64,000 nucleotides of DNA from Devosia neptuniae. Lineage in GTDB: Bacteria; Pseudomonadota; Alphaproteobacteria; Rhizobiales; Devosiaceae. The DNA lies in contig NZ_CP104965.1 in NCBI RefSeq assembly GCF_025452235.1, positions 1,054,001 through 1,118,000 on the forward strand. Direction: 5' to 3'. Below are positions 56,975 through 64,000 of the stretch, in pieces; the first letter of the stretch is position 1; each line of letters opens with the position of its first letter. Both the position numbers and the translations under genes were made by a program. Below the pieces are notes generated by a model. The model was given only the letters and a program-made list of their open reading frames with translations. It ran no database searches and was not told the DNA's origin.

Positions 56975-58933
56975 ATGCGCACCTTGAATCTGGGCATTCT
57001 GGCCCATGTAGACGCAGGCAAGACTAGCCTTACCGAAAGACTGCTTTTTAATGCCGGGGTGATCGACAAGCTTGGCAGCGTCGATTCCGGCAATACCCAA
57101 ACCGATAGCCTCGCCCTTGAGCGGCAACGCGGCATTACCATTCGGGCCGCGGTGGTTTCGTTCATGCTGGGCGGGACAAGTGTCAATCTGATCGACACGC
57201 CCGGCCACCCCGACTTCATTGCCGAAGTCGAACGGGTGCTCGAATTGCTGGATGCTGCCGTGGTGGTGGTGTCGGCCGTCGAAGGCGTGCAGGCGCAGAC
57301 GCGCGTGCTGGTGCGGGCGCTGCGGCGGCTTGGCGTGCCGATAGTGTTTTTCATCAACAAGATCGACCGTCTCGGCGCGCAATATGAGCGGGTGCTGGCT
57401 GAAATCGCCCAGCAATTGCCAGTTCGGCCCATTGCCATGTCGGACGTGCTCGAGGCCGGCAGCAAGGCTGCGCAGGTACAAATGCGCGATCTATGGCATG
57501 CACGCTCGAGTCTATGCGAAACACTGGCCGAGAATGACGAAGCCCTGCTGTCCGATTACGTGATGGCGCCGCACTTGGTAACGGCGGCGCGGTTGAAAGC
57601 CATCCTGGCCGGGCAGATCGCTGATGGCCTGGTGCAACCCGCCTTTGCCGGTTCGGCAACAACCGGGATCGGCGTGCCGGCCCTGACCGAGGCCATCGAA
57701 AGCCTGCTGCCGGCCCGCTTGCCGGACGCCGGTGGGGAGGTCGCGGGCAAGATCTTCAAGATCGAGCGAGGCTGGGGCGGTGAAAAACTGGCCTATCTGG
57801 CACTGCAAACGGGCACGGTCCATACGCGGGATCATGTCGAGCTGCCTGGTGGCGCCGAGCGGGTCACGGGCATCGAACTATTCGAGGATGGCCGGGTTCA
57901 CACCGTGACGACTCTTGTAGCCGGGCAGATCGGCCGCATCGCTGGCCTCAAGACGGCCAGAATCGGCGATGCCATCAGCAAGGGCCTGCCCGGTGGCAAC
58001 CGCGCCTATTTTTCGCCACCCACGCTTGAAACCCGGGTGATGGCACAGCGTCCCGCCGACAGTGCGGCGCTGTGGCTGGCGCTGGGCCAATTGGCCGAAC
58101 AGGACCCCTTGATCAACCTGCGCCGCAATGAGGATGCCAACGAGGTTTTCGTCTCGCTCTATGGCGAGGTACAAAAGGAGGTCATCCAGGCCAGCCTGCT
58201 GGCCGATTTCGGGCTTGAGGCCAGTTTTGCCGAAAGCACTGTGATCTGTGTCGAGCGGTTGATCGGCACGGGAGAGGGGTTGGAAATCATGTTCAAGGAA
58301 CCCAATCCCTACATCGCCACCGTCGGACTGCGGATCGAACCCCGACCGGCGGGCGCCGGGAACAGCTTTGCGCTGGAGGTCGATCCGGGGCATATGCCGG
58401 CCAGTTTCTATCGCGCCGTGGAGGACGGGGTGAGCGAGACGCTGCGGCAGGGCCGGTACGGCTGGCAAGTGGTGGATTGCCACGTCGCCATGATTGCCGC
58501 CCGGCATCGCGAGCCAATGAGCGTGGCTGCCGATTTCCGGCAATTGACGCCGCTGGTCCTGGCGGCGGCCCTGTCGGCAGCACAGACCCAAGTGTGCGAA
58601 CCGATCAACCGCTTCCATCTCGAGGCTCCTGCCACAGCACTGAGCGGTCTGCTCACGCTATTGGCCCGGGCCGGCGCAGTCGTGGCGGAGACGGTGATCG
58701 CAGAGGGGGTCGTGCACGCAACCGGCACGCTGGCCGCCGCGCAATTGCAAGGCGTGCAGCAGCAATTGCCAGGGCTGACCAGCGGGGCCGGCGTGCTGGA
58801 AGCCAGCTTCGACCATTATGCGCCCGTGCACGGCAAGCCGCCGACCCGCCCGCGATCGGGAGGCGATCCGTTCAACCGGACGGAATACCTGCTCCGGGTG
58901 CGGCGGAACCTCGCCCTTACCCCTCCGGGCTAG
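56975..58933 (+). CDS. TetM/OtrA-like ribosomal protection GTPase
   Basis: The 652-residue translational GTPase begins NLGILAHVDAGKTSLTERLL (G1 with Lys16), then DSLALERQRGITI (G2 region), LIDTPGHPDF (G3) and FFINKIDR (G4). The EF-G-like domains II to V follow in normal order. It is closest in style to tetracycline ribosomal protection proteins of the TetM/OtrA group rather than to EF-G, being shorter and having the VEGVQAQTRVL stretch. Such proteins free tetracycline from the ribosome. Whether this chromosomal copy gives resistance is not known. A strong promoter and hairpin precede it. Confidence 0.8.
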   Translation: MRTLNLGILAHVDAGKTSLTERLLFNAGVIDKLGSVDSGNTQTDSLALERQRGITIRAAVVSFMLGGTSVNLIDTPGHPDFIAEVERVLELLDAAVVVVSAVEGVQAQTRVLVRALRRLGVPIVFFINKIDRLGAQYERVLAEIAQQLPVRPIAMSDVLEAGSKAAQVQMRDLWHARSSLCETLAENDEALLSDYVMAPHLVTAARLKAILAGQIADGLVQPAFAGSATTGIGVPALTEAIESLLPARLPDAGGEVAGKIFKIERGWGGEKLAYLALQTGTVHTRDHVELPGGAERVTGIELFEDGRVHTVTTLVAGQIGRIAGLKTARIGDAISKGLPGGNRAYFSPPTLETRVMAQRPADSAALWLALGQLAEQDPLINLRRNEDANEVFVSLYGEVQKEVIQASLLADFGLEASFAESTVICVERLIGTGEGLEIMFKEPNPYIATVGLRIEPRPAGAGNSFALEVDPGHMPASFYRAVEDGVSETLRQGRYGWQVVDCHVAMIAARHREPMSVAADFRQLTPLVLAAALSAAQTQVCEPINRFHLEAPATALSGLLTLLARAGAVVAETVIAEGVVHATGTLAAAQLQGVQQQLPGLTSGAGVLEASFDHYAPVHGKPPTRPRSGGDPFNRTEYLLRVRRNLALTPPG

Positions 58934-59071
58934 CAGAGGATATTTGCAATGGTTTGACCGCCCGCACACGTGGCGGTCAAACCAGGTCACAAAGCGGACC
59001 ATTCTGCGTGAGGCATCCCGTGTAGCGCTTCTTTTTCCAGGCGCCACCGGATTCGTCATGTTCATTTTCCT

Positions 59072-59095
59072 ATATCCTATAGATTTAGTGGATAT
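59072..59095. promoter_or_regulatory. inverted repeat before the sulfonate-type ABC operon
   Basis: ATATCC (59072-59077) and GGATAT (59090-59095) are perfect arms with a 12-bp spacer in an AT-rich stretch (59060-59110) that contrasts with the GC-rich surroundings. It lies 45-68 bp before the binding-protein start. Probably it belongs to the operon promoter. Confidence 0.4.
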
Positions 59096-59139
59096 TAGAA
59101 TTTACCGTTCTACTTGACCCTAAGTTGAGCGGATGGACC

Positions 59140-60165
59140 ATGAAGCACCTTTCCCGATATCTGGCCGTAGTGGCGGCGATGATCATGCCGGTGGCGAGCG
59201 GAAACATCGCCGCCCGGGCCCAGGAGCCCGCCCCCTTGCTGGCCACGGTCCCGCCGGGCACCAAGCTGGTGGTTGGCGACCCACAGACTAAGGTCGCCCT
59301 GCAATTGTCCGGGCTGATCGACGAAATTCCCTTCGAAATCGAATGGACCAATCTGAGCGGCGGCCCACAGACCTCCGAAGCCTTCCGGGCGCGGGCGCTC
59401 GATGTCGGCTCGGTCGCCGAAATTCCCTCCATCTTTGCCAATTGGAATGATCTGCCGGTCCGCAACATCGCTTATCGCGAGCGCGAAGACCCTATCGGTC
59501 ATCCGATCTATCGTTTCGGCATCGCGCCGGGCGTGGAGGTCAAGACGCTGGCGGACTTCCGCGGCAAGCGCATCGCCTTCAGTCCCGGCCAGGCGCAAGG
59601 CGCGCTGGTGCTGCGGGCATTACAGGCGGCAGGTCTCGCCAAGACCGATGTGACGCTGGTAGAACTGCCCAGCACCGGCGACGCCTATCCGATCGCCCTG
59701 GCGAGCCATCAAGTCGATGTCGCCCCGATCGGCGGCGTTCTGATCCGGCGCTATCTCAATCAATATGGGGCCGACGGCGCGACCGTGATCGAACACGGCC
59801 TGCGGGACGATCCCAGCCATCTCTATGCCCCCCAATGGGTGCTCGATGACCCCGCCAAGGCCGCAGCGCTGGCCGTCTATGTCGAGTTCTGGGCGCGTGC
59901 CACGCAATGGGTCAACGATAACCCCGAGGCCTGGGTCGAGGGCTATTACGTCAAGGACCAGGGGCTGAACCAGGAGGACGGCGAATATCTGGTCGAGCTG
60001 ACGGGCAAGCAGATCGTGCCCGCCAACTGGGATGAGGTGGTCGCCCGGCACCAGAAGACCATCGACCTGCTCGCCACCGAGCTCGGCTACGAGCCCTATA
60101 GCGCCGAGCAGATTTTCGATCGCCGTTTCGAGCCGCTGGGCGCAACCGCGCTGGCCGCACGCTGA
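59140..60165 (+). CDS. ABC transporter substrate-binding protein, SsuA-like (sulfonate/organosulfur)
   Basis: The 341-residue binding protein starts with a signal peptide (KHLSRYLAVVAAMIMPVASG, ending ARAQ). It continues with the sulfonate-type pattern: KLVVGDPQTKVALQLSG, FEIEWTNLSGGPQTSEAF, VGSVAEIPSIFANWN and VKTLADFRGKRIAFSPG. ATG 59140 is used and an in-frame TTG at 59125 is an alternative. It heads an operon with a permease, an ATPase and a DszA/NtaA-type monooxygenase. That layout is typical of sulfur scavenging from organosulfur compounds. The exact ligand is unknown. Confidence 0.82.
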   Translation: MKHLSRYLAVVAAMIMPVASGNIAARAQEPAPLLATVPPGTKLVVGDPQTKVALQLSGLIDEIPFEIEWTNLSGGPQTSEAFRARALDVGSVAEIPSIFANWNDLPVRNIAYREREDPIGHPIYRFGIAPGVEVKTLADFRGKRIAFSPGQAQGALVLRALQAAGLAKTDVTLVELPSTGDAYPIALASHQVDVAPIGGVLIRRYLNQYGADGATVIEHGLRDDPSHLYAPQWVLDDPAKAAALAVYVEFWARATQWVNDNPEAWVEGYYVKDQGLNQEDGEYLVELTGKQIVPANWDEVVARHQKTIDLLATELGYEPYSAEQIFDRRFEPLGATALAAR

Positions 60166-60193
60166 CGGCACAATTTTACTCAGGAGATCCATC

Positions 60194-61077
60194 ATGACCT
60201 ATCTGGGCAGCATCGATGGCCGGGGACCCAAGCTACTCGAGCGCGAGGGAGCAACCAACCGGCCCGCACCAAGATCGTTTGAACCGCGACATGCCGGAAT
60301 TGCGCCGGCCAGCACGACACGAAAGCGGCGCCGGCTGGGGCCTGGGCCCGCCATTCCCTTCGGCCTGCAGATCGGGCCGCTGGTGCTGGTGCTCATCTGG
60401 GTGGCAGGATCTGGGCTGAGCCTGATCGATCCGCGTGTGCTGCCTTCGCCCTGGGCGATTGCCAGCACCTTTGGCGAGCTGATTGCCGATGGCCGGCTGC
60501 AATCGAACTTCCTGACCTCGTCGGTTCGGGCGCTGCTCGGGCTGGGCTTCGGCATCGCCATCGGGCTGCTGCTGGCCATTGCCTCGGGCCTGTCGCGGGT
60601 GGGTGAGGCGCTGATCGACGGGCCCATCCAGATCAAGCGAGCCGTGCCGACCCTGGCCATGATCCCGCTGCTGATGCTGTGGCTGGGCATCGGGGAGACC
60701 ATGAAGGTCACCATCATCACCCTGGGCGTCATCGTGCCGATCTATATGCATACTCACAACGCGCTGCGCGCCATCGACGAACGCTATGTCGAGCTGGCCG
60801 AGACCCTGCGCATGAGCCAGCGCGACTTCCTGTTGCAGGTCGTGCTGCCCGGCGCCGTGCCCGGCTTCCTGCTGGGGCTGCGTTTTGCCGTTACCCTGTG
60901 CTGGGTGTCGCTGGTGGTGGTCGAGCAGATCAATGCCACGAGCGGGCTTGGCTACATGATCGAACTCGCCCGCAGCTACGGCCAGACCCAGGTCATCATT
61001 GTCGGTCTGGTCGTCTATGCCTTCCTTGGTCTTGCCTCGGACGGAATTGTCCGCCTCCTCGAAAAAAGGTTGTTGTC

Positions 61078-61102
<25 letters not shown>
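60194..61102 (+). CDS. ABC transporter permease, SsuC-like
   Basis: The 302-residue permease has a long polar N-terminal head (about 45 residues, Arg/Pro-rich) before the first helix (IPFGLQIGPLVLVLIWVAGS). Five further helices include RVLPSPWAIASTFGELI and the EAA loop VELAETLRMSQRDFLLQVVLP. CAGGAG is found upstream of the ATG. The 3' end overlaps the ATPase gene by 25 bp. The head is longer than in E. coli SsuC. Confidence 0.82.
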
Positions 61103-61812
<710 letters not shown>

Positions 61813-61830
61813 ATTTTGAGGGAGATGAAT

Positions 61831-63192
61831 ATGGCTAAGCAAAGACAGATCAAGCTCGGCGCCTTCATCATGGCGACCGGACATCACGTTTCCGCCTGGC
61901 GGCACCCGGATTCGCAAGCCGATGCCGGGCTCAATATCGACCATTACAAGGAACTGGTGCAGACGGCGGAGCGGGGCACGTTCGACCTGGTCTTCGTCGC
62001 CGACAGCCCGGCCGGCTGGGATCGCACCAAGGACCCCGAAGCGCTGCGGCGCTCGAGCCAGGGCGCCCATTTCGAACCGGTGACGCTGTGGGCCGCACTG
62101 TCCCAGGTAACCAGCCATATCGGCTTTGTCGCCACCGCCTCCACGACCTATGAAGACCCCTATCTGCTGGCGCGCAAATTTGCCTCGCTCGACTATATCA
62201 GCAAAGGGCGGGCGGCCTGGAACGTGGTCACGACGGGCGCCGATGTGTCGAACAACTTTTCCATTCCCGGCCATCCCGCCCATGCCGACCGCTACAAGCG
62301 GGCCGAAGAATTCGTCGATCTGGTCAAGGGCCTGTGGGATTCCTACGAGGACGATGCCTTTATCCGCGACAAGCAGAGCGGCATCTATCTCGACCCGGAC
62401 AAGGTGCATCAGCTCAACCATTCCGGCACGTTCTTCACTGTTAGCGGCCCACTCAATGTCGGGCGCCCGGTACAGGGCTATCCGGTGATCGTGCAGGCCG
62501 GGGCGTCCGAGCCCGGGCGGGAACTGGCGGCGCGCACCGCCGAAATGATCTTTACTGCCAACCAGACACTGGAAGATGCGCAGGAATTCTATGGCGATGT
62601 AAAGGGACGGCTGGCGCGCTACGGGCGCAGCCAGGAAGACCTGCTGATCAGCCCTGGCATTTTCCCGGTGCTGGGTGGTACCGAGCGGGAGGCGCAGGAC
62701 AATTACGATTACATCCAGTCCCTGATCCACCCATCGATCGCCTGGAGCATCCTGCAGCGGCACTATAAGGGCGTGGATCTCTCGGGCTATTCACTCGACG
62801 ACCGCGCGCCGCCATTGCCGGCCGACACCGAGCTCAACAAGAGCCGGCTCAAACTGGTGACGGACCTGGTCGAGCGCAACAATCTGACGCTGCGGCAATT
62901 GTATCTCGCCGTGGCGGGGGCGCGTGGCCATCGGACGGTGGTGGGTACGCCCGAGCAGATTGCCGACGCCATGGTGGAATGGTTCGAGAACGGGGCCGCC
63001 GACGCCTTCAACATCATGCCGCCCATCCTGCCGACGGGTCTCACCGATTTCGTCGACCAGGTGGTCCCCATCCTTCGTCGCCGCGGCCTGTTCCGGCATG
63101 AATATGAAGGCACGACCTTACGGGAAAATTTGGGCCTTGCCCGTCCGGCCAATAGTTTTGCCGTGGCACGTGACCAGCGGGAAGCCGGCTAG
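61831..63192 (+). CDS. LLM-class flavin-dependent monooxygenase (NtaA/SnaA/DszA type)
   Basis: The 453-residue protein belongs to the NtaA/SnaA/DszA group of two-component FMN-dependent monooxygenases: GAFIMATGHHVSAWRHPDS near the start, TFDLVFVADSPAGW, ARKFASLDYISKGRAAWNVVTT, YPVIVQAGASEPGRELAA. They need a separate flavin reductase, which is not found nearby. With an SsuABC-like importer in the same operon, release of sulfur from a sulfonate, sulfone or similar compound is the best guess. ATG 61831 follows AGGGAG. A TTG at 61816 is less likely. Confidence 0.85.
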   Translation: MAKQRQIKLGAFIMATGHHVSAWRHPDSQADAGLNIDHYKELVQTAERGTFDLVFVADSPAGWDRTKDPEALRRSSQGAHFEPVTLWAALSQVTSHIGFVATASTTYEDPYLLARKFASLDYISKGRAAWNVVTTGADVSNNFSIPGHPAHADRYKRAEEFVDLVKGLWDSYEDDAFIRDKQSGIYLDPDKVHQLNHSGTFFTVSGPLNVGRPVQGYPVIVQAGASEPGRELAARTAEMIFTANQTLEDAQEFYGDVKGRLARYGRSQEDLLISPGIFPVLGGTEREAQDNYDYIQSLIHPSIAWSILQRHYKGVDLSGYSLDDRAPPLPADTELNKSRLKLVTDLVERNNLTLRQLYLAVAGARGHRTVVGTPEQIADAMVEWFENGAADAFNIMPPILPTGLTDFVDQVVPILRRRGLFRHEYEGTTLRENLGLARPANSFAVARDQREAG

Positions 63193-63196
63193 GAGC

Positions 63197-63227
63197 GAGC
63201 GCCCCGGGGATGCGGGGCGCTCCTTTA
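63197..63227. terminator. terminator after the monooxygenase gene
   Basis: GAGCGCCCC (63197-63205) and GGGGCGCTC (63214-63222) form a 9-bp perfect stem with an 8-base loop, followed by a short T stretch (CTTTAG). It lies 5 bp after the monooxygenase stop and next to the stop of the convergent small gene. Confidence 0.65.
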
Positions 63228-63228
63228 G

Positions 63229-63525
63229 TCAGGCGAATAGCGCCGGAGCGTTTTCGGGCGGCGGCACGCTATCGCTCATCTGATCAAGCTGGCAGAGGGC
63301 CGCCTGCAATTGATCGACCGAGACGGTGACGCCGGCCTTGGAGCGGCGCAGCCCTGGGGCGCCACGCACCGCATTGACGTCGGACAGCCAATAGGCCAGC
63401 AGCGCCCGGCGCCGGCTCAGCGTCAGACTGGCATCGGAGACGATTTCACGCGGATGATAATAGCCAACGAGATCGGCCCGGCGCACATCGAGATCATCGT
63501 CGAGCATGAAGGCTGGATTGTTCAT
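63229..63525 (-). CDS. small hypothetical protein (98 residues)
   Basis: I do not recognise this protein. It is soluble, with an acidic N-terminal stretch (FMLDDDLDVRRADLVGYYHP), a central basic part (TLSRRRALLAYWLSD) and a Gln/Leu helix (VSVDQLQAALCQLDQMSD). It ends in a Pro/Ala tail. The ATG at 63525 is preceded by GAGGGA, which is clear. A longer in-frame start at 63606 overlaps the 45-residue gene upstream. The two small genes are two bases apart and probably form an operon. Confidence 0.65.
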   Translation of the reverse strand: MNNPAFMLDDDLDVRRADLVGYYHPREIVSDASLTLSRRRALLAYWLSDVNAVRGAPGLRRSKAGVTVSVDQLQAALCQLDQMSDSVPPPENAPALFA

Positions 63526-63527
63526 CG

Positions 63528-63665
63528 TCAGTCCCTCACATGCAGTCGCATCAGCGCGACTGGCCTGTGCAACTCGGCCCTGAACCGGGCCAGATCGGGG
63601 TTCCATGCCAAGCCCATGGCGGCGTAGTCGAAGCGCGATGATGTCCTTAGATCTTGTGTTTCCAT
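63528..63665 (-). CDS. very small hypothetical protein (45 residues)
   Basis: The minus-strand frame opens with ATG at 63663-63665 and ends with TGA at 63528-63530, two bases before the next gene's ATG. The predicted peptide contains SSRFDYAAMGLAWNPDLARF and a His/Arg-rich end (RPVALMRLHVRD). No ribosome site is obvious for it. Its tight spacing with the next gene and the absence of other signals favour it as a real first cistron, but it could be a chance frame. Confidence 0.45.
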   Translation of the reverse strand: METQDLRTSSRFDYAAMGLAWNPDLARFRAELHRPVALMRLHVRD

Positions 63666-63842
63666 AGCATTTTCACCAATTCGCAGTGCACCTCAAGTGC
63701 AGGGGGATCAGCGTCGAAACCATGTCGACGAGGATGAATTAGGAGCGCGGCGAGCTTGGTTCAAGATGCCACACCCGGCTCTCGTGCCGGGAACTTCTCG
63801 CGCCGCCGGCAATTACCTGCCGATGGGCGAGAGGATCAATAG

Positions 63843-64000
63843 ATGACGACTCCCAACGATCTCAGTGACAAGGCATTGGCGGTCTTCGCCTTTGCCGTCT
63901 ATCACCAGCTCGGCAGCGGCGATGCGGTGACGGCTATCGTGGCTGCTGACGATGCCGGGCACCGGGTTGATCCGGAGGCAGTGGCGGAGCTGGAGCGGTA
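63843..64000 (+). CDS. start of a hypothetical gene cut by the window edge
   Basis: The frame from ATG 63843 stays open to the edge (52 full codons). GAGAGGA lies seven bases upstream, a good ribosome site. The peptide begins with a polar head (TTPNDLSDKALAVFAFAVYH) and continues as a helical sequence (DAVTAIVAADDAGHRVD). No family is recognised from this part. The 177 bp before it, back to 63665, hold the promoters of both this gene and the small minus-strand operon. Confidence 0.5.
   Translation, partial: MTTPNDLSDKALAVFAFAVYHQLGSGDAVTAIVAADDAGHRVDPEAVAELER

Overview
The window is about 63% GC and densely packed. It looks like chromosomal DNA from a free-living alphaproteobacterium of the order Hyphomicrobiales. 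A Devosia-like genus is my best guess, from gene content and protein style only. The order-level assignment rests on a RirA-type Rrf2 regulator with three Cys ligands, an Irr-type ICE-like box upstream of it, a MmcB-type repair protein, DUF1127 and Flp/Tad proteins, and frequent ATGA-type overlaps between genes. I see no rRNA, tRNA, CRISPR array, transposase, integrase or phage gene.

Layout from left to right. 0-3.2 kb: the end of a LysR regulator, then a pantothenate/CoA operon panB-coaBC-panC. 3.2-7.8 kb: a minus-strand iron/siderophore group (two MFS exporter-like proteins and an iron-siderophore binding protein with a TGA-N9-TCA box in front), then a MipA/OmpV outer-membrane protein. 7.8-21 kb: a carbohydrate region with an SMP-30 lactonase divergent from uronate dehydrogenase and a LacI regulator. 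It continues with a ROK regulator divergent from a five-gene family-5 ABC importer, whose operon ends in an unrecognised 822-residue cytosolic protein that may act on the imported oligosaccharide. 21-27 kb: mmcB, two tandem paralogous MFS transporters, a LysR regulator, a DUF1127 protein and two aldo/keto reductases. 27.1-30 kb: an RlpA-like protein, about 1 kb without genes that carries REP-like palindromes, and DoxX, DUF4260 and DHFR-like proteins.

30-41 kb is a coherent reductive pyrimidine catabolism locus. A RutR-like regulator with a RutR-type operator is divergent from transaminase, malonate-semialdehyde dehydrogenase, ureidopropionase and dihydropyrimidinase genes. These are followed by an ABC transporter that has an extra small secreted protein encoded inside it, and the locus ends at a strong terminator. 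The dihydropyrimidine dehydrogenase genes are not in the window. 41-46.5 kb: truB, rbfA, a secreted protein, a hydroxyacid dehydrogenase, an SH3 protein, a FhuF-like ferric reductase and cutC. 46.6-51 kb: TadE/TadG-like proteins, then a GntR(YtrA-type)-ABC-permease operon with a clear autoregulatory operator.

51-59 kb: an ABC-F ATPase with an intrinsic terminator in its leader, rirA divergent from an IHF-like gene, an orphan Flp pilin, a small gene behind a strongly structured leader, an HxlR/MFS pair and a TetM/OtrA-like ribosomal protection GTPase. 59-63.2 kb: a sulfonate-type ABC transporter with a DszA/NtaA-type flavin monooxygenase, probably for organosulfur scavenging. 63.2-64 kb: two small minus-strand hypothetical genes and the start of a truncated plus-strand gene. 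The most notable unexplained items are the 822-residue protein, the 54.7-54.8 kb leader RNA, the ABC-F leader terminator and the small secreted protein of the pyrimidine transporter.
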